Assembly: GCA_036268995.1 (NCBI GenBank)
Contig: DATATB010000019.1
Coordinates: 1-16,953, forward strand
Source of the DNA: DATATB01 sp036268995
GTDB taxonomy: Bacteria; Planctomycetota; Planctomycetia; Pirellulales; PNKZ01
Length of the DNA: 16,953 bases
Direction of reading: 5' to 3'
Shown here: positions 6,560-13,009 of the stretch, piece after piece
Numbering within the stretch: the stretch's first letter is position 1
How the letters are laid out: the number at the start of each line of letters is the position of its first letter
Position numbers and translations under genes: made by a program
Notes under the pieces: model-generated
The model's database searches: none
Told to the model about the DNA's origin: nothing
What the model saw: the letters and a program-made list of their open reading frames with translations, nothing else

Positions 6560-8404
6560 ATGGTGGCGCGAAGCGTGATTGCCGTTGGCGTTGGATTGAT
6601 TGCGGCCTCAGCATGGGCGTCCGAGCCGCTGCGGTTTGTGCAGGAGCCGGAAGGCTCGGCCATGCCCGTACCGGTCGCTGAAACGAGTACGGAAGCGGCT
6701 TCGCCGGCGCCGGCTGCCCCCCGGCCAGCCACAGGCTGGCGGCCGTCGGCAAACAGCCGCACGAGCCGGCGCCATTTGGTGCAGGCTGCCGAACCGGCCG
6801 ACGAATCGGGCGGTGAGATTGTCACGGCCACCGACGAGGCTCCGCCCGAGCCCGTGATTCCGCCGCCGGCTCGCGTACTGCCGTCAACCAGCAAAACGAA
6901 AGTCGTCACGATCGTTCGCCCTAAACAGTCGACGCCGACCTTGGCCAAGCCCAAGGGCGCGGCGAATGTTGCCTCGCGGCCGAACGAACCGCATCTTGCA
7001 CCGCCGCGGCCTTCGACCTGGTCGGCGACGCCCGACGAAGCGCCGGTCGCGGAGAAGCCCACGTCACCCAAGCGTCACCTCGTGCAGTCCGACGCGGGCG
7101 CGGCGAATGTTTCCTCCCGGTCGTCGAGCGAGCCGCATCTTGCACCGCCGCGGCGCCGGGAATCCGCGCCGACGCAATCGGAACAAGCGGCGAACGATTC
7201 GACGGCGGCATTCGCCGAACCCAGTCCGGTCGCTGATGCTCCCGCGCCAAAAGCTCCGGTCGCTAACGCTCCCGGCTCGCCAAGAGGTTCGATGGCTGGC
7301 ACTTCCGACTCACCAACGACTCAGGCCGCCGGTGAGTTGGTGAAGCCGATGCATAAAATCAAGCGGCACCTGTTACCGAGCTTGGCTTCGAAACAGCAAG
7401 AGGGGGACGAGGGCGTGAGTCCCAAAACGTCGGCACGGCTGGCGATAACCTCACGCAATCGCGAACCCGAGCAACCGGTCGCTCCATCGCGGCGTGAGTC
7501 GGGCCCCGCGCCCACGCTAGCGCGTCGGCCAGCCCCACTCGTCGACGAACAGCCGGCTGCATCGCCGAACCAGGCCGTGGCGGCCAATGAAGCCGACACA
7601 AGTGACGGGGAGACCGTGCGTTTTCGCTTATCGACCGAGACCGAGCCGGCGCCCGTCGAAGCGAGGCCCGAGCCCGTCATGACCGAGCCGACGCCCCTCG
7701 CGCAGTCCACTCGTGCCGCCACGCGGCCAAGGCCCGAGCCCATGAGCCGGCCCGCTGGGCAGTCGACGCCGGCCATCGATTTCCGCGCGGCGGATCCATC
7801 GGATACCAATGGCGGGCAAAGCGCGCCGGTGGCCAGCCGCCCGGCGAAAGCCCCGCGACAGCCCTTGGCGGCGCGACTGGATGAGCTGCATCCCACGCCG
7901 GCCAAAACCGTCGCTCGCGCCACAAAAAATCAACATGCCGGCATCCCCAGCGTTGCCAAGACAGATGGAGGAGACGGCGAGGATCACGCGGCAGAGATCG
8001 ATTCGCCGCCCGCGGCTGCCAAGGGCAAGCAGCTTGCCGCCGCGGCCAAAGGTTCGCCGGCAACAGCCAGCCGGCCGGCGCCGGTGAGCAAGGGTGCGGT
8101 CATCGACGTCGATCGTTCGCAGCAAACCGCCCGGCTGGTGTTCGGTACGCAGCCGCCGCCGGTCGGCAGCATCATCAAGGTCGAGCACACCGGATGGTTC
8201 GGCGGCAACCAGGTGACCACTCTGCGGGTCGTGCGCGTGCAGTCGGGCGAAGTGCTGGCCAAGCCGGCCGACGATTCGGCGATTCAGCGTCTTAGCCGAG
8301 GCGACCAGGCGTTTTATCGCCTCGCGCCCCCGGCCGAGAAGAACAAGCCGGCGGCGACCGTGGCACGGGCTCCTGTGACCGGCGGGTCGATCGGATTAAA
8401 ATAA
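6560..8404 (+). CDS. Exported Pro/Ala-rich repetitive protein with small C-terminal beta-type domain
   Basis: I place the start at the ATG at 6560, preceded by a GAGGGGGG ribosome site; an upstream in-frame ATG at 6506 adds 18 residues without signal character. The 614-residue product starts with a signal peptide (MVARSVIAVGVGLIAASAWA). Residues about 25-505 are low-complexity, rich in Pro, Ala, Ser, Glu and Arg, and probably disordered. Short motifs recur: RRHLVQ, KRHLVQ and KRHLLP, and a near-duplicate block GAANV-SR-EPHLAPPR at about 133 and 180. The C-terminal 90 residues (from about 508) have the pattern GAVIDVDRSQQTARLVFG, then VGSIIKVEH, VTTLRVVRV and LSRGDQAFY. This resembles the small beta-barrel domain found in many planctomycete proteins of unknown role. 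It could tether or bridge envelope components. No enzymatic motif is visible. Confidence 0.75.
   Translation: MVARSVIAVGVGLIAASAWASEPLRFVQEPEGSAMPVPVAETSTEAASPAPAAPRPATGWRPSANSRTSRRHLVQAAEPADESGGEIVTATDEAPPEPVIPPPARVLPSTSKTKVVTIVRPKQSTPTLAKPKGAANVASRPNEPHLAPPRPSTWSATPDEAPVAEKPTSPKRHLVQSDAGAANVSSRSSSEPHLAPPRRRESAPTQSEQAANDSTAAFAEPSPVADAPAPKAPVANAPGSPRGSMAGTSDSPTTQAAGELVKPMHKIKRHLLPSLASKQQEGDEGVSPKTSARLAITSRNREPEQPVAPSRRESGPAPTLARRPAPLVDEQPAASPNQAVAANEADTSDGETVRFRLSTETEPAPVEARPEPVMTEPTPLAQSTRAATRPRPEPMSRPAGQSTPAIDFRAADPSDTNGGQSAPVASRPAKAPRQPLAARLDELHPTPAKTVARATKNQHAGIPSVAKTDGGDGEDHAAEIDSPPAAAKGKQLAAAAKGSPATASRPAPVSKGAVIDVDRSQQTARLVFGTQPPPVGSIIKVEHTGWFGGNQVTTLRVVRVQSGEVLAKPADDSAIQRLSRGDQAFYRLAPPAEKNKPAATVARAPVTGGSIGLK
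6955..7153 (+). repeat. Imperfect direct repeat inside the Pro/Ala-rich gene
   Basis: Bases 6955-7009 and 7096-7153 are near copies, beginning GGGCGCGGCGAATGTT and ending CATCTTGCACCGCCGCGG. The second copy is one codon longer. The repeat unit is 141 bases apart and in frame, giving the duplicated GAANV...EPHLAPPR protein motif. It looks like an in-frame tandem duplication that has since diverged. Confidence 0.8.
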
Positions 8405-8408
8405 CCGG

Positions 8409-8431
8409 CCGACTTTCGTCGCTGGAGTCGG
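8409..8431. terminator. Small hairpin between convergent genes
   Basis: CCGACT (8409-8414) pairs with AGTCGG (8426-8431) around an 11-base loop, in the 31-base gap between the stop codons of the repetitive exported protein and the HEAT-VWA gene. There is no T-run on either side, so this is only a weak candidate for a shared terminator. Confidence 0.25.
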
Positions 8432-8435
8432 GCAC

Positions 8436-9797
8436 TCATTCGTCAACGCGGCGGTAGAGTCCGTAGTTCTGCTGGGCGAGCTCTTCCAAGAACTTCTCGA
8501 AAGGGCTGCCCGCCTCGCCCGGCCCGATGCCGATGGTGTAAATCGACTCGCGGCGGCTGCGGTTCTGATCGCTGATCGCGCGCACGATGTCGTCGAACTG
8601 CACGTAGCGGCCCATGCTCGGGGCGCCGTCGGTAAGCAGATAAATCGCCTCGGCGTCTACCAGGAAAGCCGCCGCCAGGGCGTCGTAGGTCGCCGTCTGG
8701 TCGGTGGCGCCGATCTTTTCAACGAATTGCAGTGCCGCCTGCTTGTTGCTGCTGATGGCCTCGACCAGCTCGCGCTTCCAGACCACGACGCGGCTGTTGA
8801 ATACGACGATGCCAAACGACACATTGTCCTTCAGCGCCTCGATCGCGCTGGTCATCTCGCGCTTGGCCGCCACGATCCGCGCGCCTTCCATGCTGCCGGA
8901 CGCGTCGATGATGAATACGATCCGCTTGGCATACAGCGGCAGGCCGTAGTAGGTGCTGGCCCGGCCGTAGATCAGGTTTTCGTACGCCCGGGTGCGCGGC
9001 CGCTCGAACAGCGCCGGGAACTGAAATGTCGCCTTGTTCTTGACCCACCAGTCCTGCCAATCGGCCGGCTCGGCAAGTTGCTGCTTGGTCACGAGCGCCA
9101 GGTACTCGATGGCATCGGCCCGGGCCTCGCCGTCGATCTTGGTCAGCATGCCGATGAGAGCGTCGAGGGCCTCGGAATCGTCGATTTGTGCCAGGGCCCG
9201 CACGATCGAACGCCGCACCGCGAAGTTTTCCATCGTCTTCGACTCGGCCAGGCGCTTGAGCGGGGCGACGTCCACCGACTCGTGACGCAACGCCAACGCG
9301 TCGGCCAAAGCGGTCACGAACAGCGGCCCATCGCGGGCCGGCGCGAGCTTGTCGTTCACATACCGCAGGCTCGACTTCTGCACGTCCGGCAGTTCGCTGC
9401 TCAGCAGCACGCACAACAACAGCGGCGTGGTCGGATCGGGCCGCAGTTGCTTGGCCTGGCGGTTGAGCTGATCGATCAGCAGGTCGCAGACCTCGGCCTC
9501 GTTCTTGAACCCGACCAAGGCCGTGTAACCGGCCCGGCGGACCTGGTCGCTCGTGTCGCGCAAAGCAAACTTGAGGAGCAGCTTGGCCGCTTCGACTTCG
9601 GGAAACTGGGCCAGCTTCTGGACGGCGTCCAGCCGGGAGTCGACCTGTTTCGAGCGGAGCTTGGCAGTGAGCGTCACGCGGTCGCGCTCGGACAGTTTCT
9701 CGGCCGCGCGAGCCGTCGTGGCCGGCAGCCAACTGGCCAGGCCCAACGCCAGAACTACCCCCAGCAAAAGCCGTTGATTACTATGGTGTCTCGTCAT
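8436..9797 (-). CDS. Exported HEAT-repeat and von Willebrand factor A (VWA) domain protein
   Basis: The 453-residue product has a signal peptide (MTRHHSNQRLLLGVVLALGL, cleavage near TARA-AE at about 31). Helical HEAT-like repeats at about 40-240 (for example RLDAVQKLAQF, VRRAGYTALVGF, VRRSIVRALAQI) are followed by a VWA domain at about 290-450. The metal-binding (MIDAS) residues are present: Asp298-x-Ser300-x-Ser302 in FIIDASGSM, Thr370 in TATYDAL, and Asp390 in LLTDGAPSM. It is probably a periplasmic or surface protein that binds a partner through a metal ion; no substrate is evident. I choose the ATG at 9797. The longer frame (ATG at 9839) begins inside a perfect TATAAT, so it would not be on the transcript. 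HEAT/VWA fusions like this are common in Planctomycetota. Confidence 0.85.
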   Translation of the reverse strand: MTRHHSNQRLLLGVVLALGLASWLPATTARAAEKLSERDRVTLTAKLRSKQVDSRLDAVQKLAQFPEVEAAKLLLKFALRDTSDQVRRAGYTALVGFKNEAEVCDLLIDQLNRQAKQLRPDPTTPLLLCVLLSSELPDVQKSSLRYVNDKLAPARDGPLFVTALADALALRHESVDVAPLKRLAESKTMENFAVRRSIVRALAQIDDSEALDALIGMLTKIDGEARADAIEYLALVTKQQLAEPADWQDWWVKNKATFQFPALFERPRTRAYENLIYGRASTYYGLPLYAKRIVFIIDASGSMEGARIVAAKREMTSAIEALKDNVSFGIVVFNSRVVVWKRELVEAISSNKQAALQFVEKIGATDQTATYDALAAAFLVDAEAIYLLTDGAPSMGRYVQFDDIVRAISDQNRSRRESIYTIGIGPGEAGSPFEKFLEELAQQNYGLYRRVDE

Positions 9798-9837
9798 GTT
9801 TTGGGCCGAAAGCCAGGGAAAAAAGGCGCCCCGGTCC

Positions 9838-9868
9838 ATTATAGTCAGGAAAACGGGAAGTCGTGCAA
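9838..9868 (-). promoter_or_regulatory. Candidate promoter of the HEAT-VWA gene
   Basis: A perfect TATAAT is read on the minus strand at 9843-9838. The best upstream element is a poor TTGCAC at 9868-9863 with a long 19-base spacer. Transcription would start near 9831, about 35 bases before the ATG at 9797. The -10 match is strong and the -35 is weak. Confidence 0.4.
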
Positions 9869-9884
9869 ATGCGGAAATGATCGA

Positions 9885-9939
9885 TGCGGAATGATGAACA
9901 GGGTACGCCTATCCGGCATTCATCGTTCATCATTCCGCA
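9885..9939. repeat. Inverted repeat, 15-bp perfect stem with 25-base loop
   Basis: TGCGGAATGATGAAC (9885-9899) is the exact reverse complement of GTTCATCATTCCGCA (9925-9939). The stem covers the stop codon of the methyltransferase gene (9930-9932) and lies just upstream of the HEAT-VWA promoter on the same strand. The arms and loop share ATGATGAAC/GATGAATG-like words, which suggests a palindromic dispersed element rather than a simple terminator. There is no T-run on the minus strand. Confidence 0.75.
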
Positions 9940-10895
9940 ATTCCCTTCTGTGCCACGGTGCAATCCAGCCCCAGGCCGGTGCACAGGACGCGTGTCAGAC
10001 GAAAGGGGAGCCATTCCAGGCAGGGTTCCAGCAGGCGTTTGCAGCCGGCCAGGCCGCTGCCGCAGAAGATCATTTCGGGCCGCGTGACCAGCAGCGGCGT
10101 GGCCACCCGCTTGAAGCCGGCTTGCCGCAGCAGGCCGGCCACCTCGCCCAGCGTGTACTCTTTGAGATGAAAGCCGACCGCCTCGCTGCGCGGCCCCATA
10201 AATTTCGACGTGATGTCGCTGGGGCGCACATGCCAGTTGGGCGTGATCGTGACCAACACGCCGCCGGGCGCCAGCAGTTCGTGGATGATGCGCAGGTAGT
10301 CGAGAATCTCGTCCGGGGCGATATGCTCGAACACGTCGTTCCAGAAGACGACGTGGAACTTGCCGCGCGTACCTTTGCCCAGCGAACGCAAATCGCCCAG
10401 GTGCAGTTGAGCCTGGTCGCCCAGGCGGCGGCGCGCCAATTCATACATGCCCTGCGACACTTCCAGACCGCCAACCACGTAGCCCTGGTCCTGAATTCGT
10501 TTGAGCAGCAACCCCGAGCCGAAACCAATCTCGAAGAGAATCGGGCTGGCGATTCCGCGCCGATGACGTTCGGCCAGCAGTCGCAGCACCAGGCGCTCGT
10601 AGCGTGGGCTGTGGCCCATCGCAAACTGCTCGCTGCTTCGCTGATCTCTCAAGCGTAGCAGCGTCGTGATCGTGTCGTAGCCCTGGCTGGTGATTTCGGC
10701 CCGCTGGGTCGAGCATTTGCACGCCGTCAGAATTTGCTGCGCGAACCGCCGTTCTTCCTGCCACTGCAATTCCACGAGTTGATCCACGCTCAGGCCCGAC
10801 ACATCCCGCTGCGTGCCGTCGCTGAGGCGCACGACGACGGGCGCAGCGCGGTCGGAAATCTGCGACGAATTGGGAGTCGCGGCCTCGGCAGTCAT
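9930..10895 (-). CDS. Class I SAM-dependent methyltransferase, substrate unknown
   Basis: The 321-residue product has a Rossmann-type methyltransferase core at about 117-250. The SAM-binding motif I is ILFEIGFGSG (119-128), the acidic residue after strand 2 is Glu145 in GGLEVS, followed by LHLGDLRSL (165-172), FWNDVFEH (184-191) and LLAPGGVLVTITP (207-219). The roughly 100-residue N-terminal extension is helical (DQLVELQWQEERRFAQQIL) and contains Cys60-Lys-Cys62. The C-terminal part (HLKEYTLGEVAGLLRQAGF) is typical of Methyltransf_11/23 enzymes that act on lipids, quinones or sugars. I prefer the ATG at 10895; the frame is open to an ATG at 10970, but those extra residues are His/Arg-rich and unlike a protein start. 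It is divergent from the SGNH hydrolase gene and upstream of the HEAT-VWA gene, which has its own promoter candidate. Confidence 0.82.
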   Translation of the reverse strand: MTAEAATPNSSQISDRAAPVVVRLSDGTQRDVSGLSVDQLVELQWQEERRFAQQILTACKCSTQRAEITSQGYDTITTLLRLRDQRSSEQFAMGHSPRYERLVLRLLAERHRRGIASPILFEIGFGSGLLLKRIQDQGYVVGGLEVSQGMYELARRRLGDQAQLHLGDLRSLGKGTRGKFHVVFWNDVFEHIAPDEILDYLRIIHELLAPGGVLVTITPNWHVRPSDITSKFMGPRSEAVGFHLKEYTLGEVAGLLRQAGFKRVATPLLVTRPEMIFCGSGLAGCKRLLEPCLEWLPFRLTRVLCTGLGLDCTVAQKGIAE

Positions 10896-11098
10896 GGTCG
10901 GATGGTTCCGGTAACAGGAGTAGTGCGGGCGCGGTTCTGAGCGCCTGTGCAAGAATAGCTCACAGATCAACGCACCCCGGGCGGCCTCGGCACAATCGAT
11001 TCAGACCTCCCTAAACGCTGGATTCTCGCCCCTGGGAAGGTTAAAAGAGTAGCCGTTGCCGATGGCAGTCCCTCTTTTTCTATTAGTGAGCGTTTCCC

Positions 11099-12418
11099 AT
11101 GCGACCGAAGCACGCAATCCGGGGTTTGGCTGTCTTGTTGCTGACCTTGCTGACCTGCCACAGCGTGCGGGCAGCCGAGAACTTTCCGCTGCACGACGGC
11201 GACACCTGGGTCATGGCCGGCGACAGCATCACGGCCCAGCACCTGCACTCGAATTACTTCGAAGCCTTCTGTTACGCCCGATACCAGGCCATGCGCTTCC
11301 GCTTCCGCAACTCGGGCGTGGGCGGCGACACCATTCCCAAGGTGCTGGCCCGCTACGATTGGGATGTCGCGGCCTGGAAGCCGACCGTGGTTTCAATCGA
11401 GCTGGGCATGAACGACAAGGGGGGATACACGGTCGAGCAATTCATCGAGAACATGGGGCAGCTTGACCAGCGGATCCGTTCGTCCGGTGCCCGGCCCGTG
11501 TATTTCACGGCCAGCCCCGTCAATAGCGGCTCGACCAGCACGAACCTGGGCATCAACGGCCGGCTCGACGCCTACGCCCGAGCGCTCAAGAAGTTCGCCT
11601 CCGAGCACGACGCCCCCTTCGCGGACCAGTTCCATGCCCTGCTCGACGTGTGGGGCGCCAACAAGCCGCAGGAAAACCGCGCGAATCTGATGGCCACCGT
11701 GGCCGCGGCCGCGCGTGAAGATCAGCTACCCGGCGTCGGCCATCTGCGCAATTTCCTCACCGAAATGGCCGACGTCAATCCGCAGCCGGTGTCGATGCAA
11801 GGCGACGCCGTGCATCCCGGCCCCAATGGCCAGCTGATGATGGCCGCCGCTTTGCTGTCCGCACTCAATGCCGAGCCGCACGCGAGCAGCGCTTCGCTCG
11901 ACAGTTCCGGCAAAGTGCTCGACAGCGACTACTGCACGATCACGGGTGCCCGCGCCGTCGATAGTGGCGTGGCTTTCGAACGTTTGGACGAGCGGCTGCC
12001 GTTTCCCATTCCCGCCGGCACCTACAGCGTTCTGCCGCTGTTTCCCACGATCTTGCGACTCAGCGACTACACGCTCAAGGTCACGGGGCTCTCGGCTGGG
12101 CAGTACGAACTGCGAGCCAATGACCAGAAGCTGGGCCAGGCATCGGCTGATGATTTGGCTGCCGGCGTAAATCTGACCACCTTCGCCACCGGTCCAATTG
12201 CCGCCCAGGGCCAGGCGATCCTCGACAAGGTCGCGCAGAAGGAAGGTTTTGTCGGCCAATGGCGCGCGCTGTCGCGCGCGGCGGCCTTAGGCACCGGCGG
12301 CCCCGACGCAAAGTCCCGGCTCGCCGCGCTAGCCAAAACTATCGACGATGCCGATCAATTGATTCGCGACACGGCCAAGCCCAAGCTGCTGCGCTTCGAA
12401 GTGCGGCCGGTGAAGTAA
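11099..12418 (+). CDS. Exported SGNH/GDSL-type hydrolase
   Basis: The 439-residue product has a signal peptide (MRPKHAIRGLAVLLLTLLTC, cleavage near VRA-AE at 25). All four SGNH blocks are present: GDSIT with Ser43, NSGVGGDT with Gly75, GMND with Asn105, and GDAVHPG with Asp236 and His239. The family comprises esterases and lipases, including carbohydrate deacetylases. In Planctomycetota such proteins are plausible polysaccharide esterases, though nothing here fixes the substrate. After the roughly 230-residue catalytic domain, about 180 residues remain, including a beta-rich stretch (YTLKVTGLSAGQYELRAND) and a helical end, commonly seen in this planctomycete subfamily. Cys20 lacks a proper lipobox, so a lipoprotein is unlikely. 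The start has no strong ribosome site. Confidence 0.88.
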   Translation: MRPKHAIRGLAVLLLTLLTCHSVRAAENFPLHDGDTWVMAGDSITAQHLHSNYFEAFCYARYQAMRFRFRNSGVGGDTIPKVLARYDWDVAAWKPTVVSIELGMNDKGGYTVEQFIENMGQLDQRIRSSGARPVYFTASPVNSGSTSTNLGINGRLDAYARALKKFASEHDAPFADQFHALLDVWGANKPQENRANLMATVAAAAREDQLPGVGHLRNFLTEMADVNPQPVSMQGDAVHPGPNGQLMMAAALLSALNAEPHASSASLDSSGKVLDSDYCTITGARAVDSGVAFERLDERLPFPIPAGTYSVLPLFPTILRLSDYTLKVTGLSAGQYELRANDQKLGQASADDLAAGVNLTTFATGPIAAQGQAILDKVAQKEGFVGQWRALSRAAALGTGGPDAKSRLAALAKTIDDADQLIRDTAKPKLLRFEVRPVK

Positions 12419-12472
12419 GCACGAAGCCGTGCGCCGGTAGCGGAATTCGTGAGAATTCCGAATCGTGATTCG
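12419..12472. terminator. Tandem hairpins between convergent SGNH and DUF493 genes
   Basis: The gap between the two stop codons is packed with short perfect stems: GCACG/CGTGC (12419-12423 with 12428-12432), then CGGAATTC/GAATTCCG (12441-12448 with 12453-12460, loop GTGA). An overlapping CCGAAT/ATTCGG follows (12458-12463 with 12468-12473). The symmetric layout fits a shared transcript end for both strands. No T-run follows, so it is not a textbook intrinsic terminator. Confidence 0.5.
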
Positions 12473-12474
12473 GC

Positions 12475-12759
12475 TCACCAGATCATGATCAGGCCGGGCA
12501 TGCCGCGAATACGGCGATAGACGTCGATCACCTGGCTGGCGGCCGTGATGTGCGGCTCCAAGGTCACGGAGACCTGGCTGCCGCTACTGGTGCTGCGCAG
12601 GTGATAAGGCGGATCGGCCGGAGACTCGAGTTCCTCGCGCACGGCCGCCACGACGCGGCCGACAAAGCCGTCGGCGACGTGCCCGATCACCTTGAACGTG
12701 TAGGGACCTGGAAACTCGTGGGTCGCTTCCAACAGCTCGATCGCAGGCAGATATTCCAA
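12475..12759 (-). CDS. DUF493 (YbeD-like) family small protein
   Basis: The C-terminal 90 or so residues match DUF493/YbeD: LPAIELLEATHEFPGPYTFKVIG, then GFVGRVVAAVREEL, a STSSGSQVSVTLEPHI beta-strand pair and VIDVYRRIRGMPGLIMIW at the end. The family has an ACT-like ferredoxin fold and a proposed regulatory role, with no reaction known. The frame is open to an ATG at 12882 (135 residues), but the first 40 residues are basic, use AGA and ATA codons unlike the neighbours, and contain a good promoter. I therefore place the start at the TTG at 12759, which has GGAG ten bases upstream and yields 94 residues, the usual family length. If the longer form is real, its N-terminal tail would be a lineage-specific extension. 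Confidence 0.75.
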   Translation of the reverse strand: MEYLPAIELLEATHEFPGPYTFKVIGHVADGFVGRVVAAVREELESPADPPYHLRSTSSGSQVSVTLEPHITAASQVIDVYRRIRGMPGLIMIW

Positions 12760-12811
12760 GCCGGGGCCGCTCCAGAAACGGAACTCGATAGACAGAGAAG
12801 TGCTTCTGCTT

Positions 12812-12840
12812 ATTCTAGGCAGTCGCCCGCCGATTGTCAG
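12812..12840 (-). promoter_or_regulatory. Sigma-70-like promoter of the DUF493 gene
   Basis: On the minus strand CTGACA (12840-12835) and TAGAAT (12817-12812) are separated by exactly 17 bases. Each element has five of six consensus bases. Transcription would start near 12805, giving a leader of about 45 bases to the TTG at 12759. This position is downstream of the ATG at 12882, so it argues against the long reading of the gene. Confidence 0.6.
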
Positions 12841-12892
12841 CGGCCGCTTCTTGGCGGGCCGGCGAGGCGTGTTCTTTGTCATGAGACTTTTT

Positions 12893-12920
12893 TTGCGTTC
12901 GCCGCCGGAGAGGTTAGAAT
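12893..12920 (+). promoter_or_regulatory. Candidate promoter of the DUF1549/DUF1553 operon
   Basis: TTGCGT (12893-12898) and TAGAAT (12915-12920) are spaced by 16 bases on the plus strand. Transcription would begin near 12927, about 83 bases before the start codon at 13010. The -10 is good and the -35 moderate. Confidence 0.4.
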
Positions 12921-13009
12921 CCGCCTCCAGGCGGGCGTGCCAGGAGGGCCATTAGCGTCCGCCCAAGTGTCTCCCATGCTCCTTCTGGCCCTCCACTCCG
13001 CGTCGTGTC

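Noticed and set aside
8727..10658. 643-codon plus-strand open frame
   Set aside because: It runs antisense across both the HEAT-VWA and methyltransferase genes and the inverted repeat between them. Its composition (Gln, Arg, His, Gly) is that of a GC-rich shadow frame.
11056..11086. Promoter for the SGNH gene (TTGCCG with TATTAG)
   Set aside because: The spacer is 19 bases, both elements are only partial matches, and the transcript would begin just six or so bases before the ATG.
11140..11165. Lipobox at Cys20 of the SGNH hydrolase
   Set aside because: The residues before Cys are LLT, with Thr at the position that should be Gly, Ala or Ser. A signal peptidase I site (VRA-AE) fits better.
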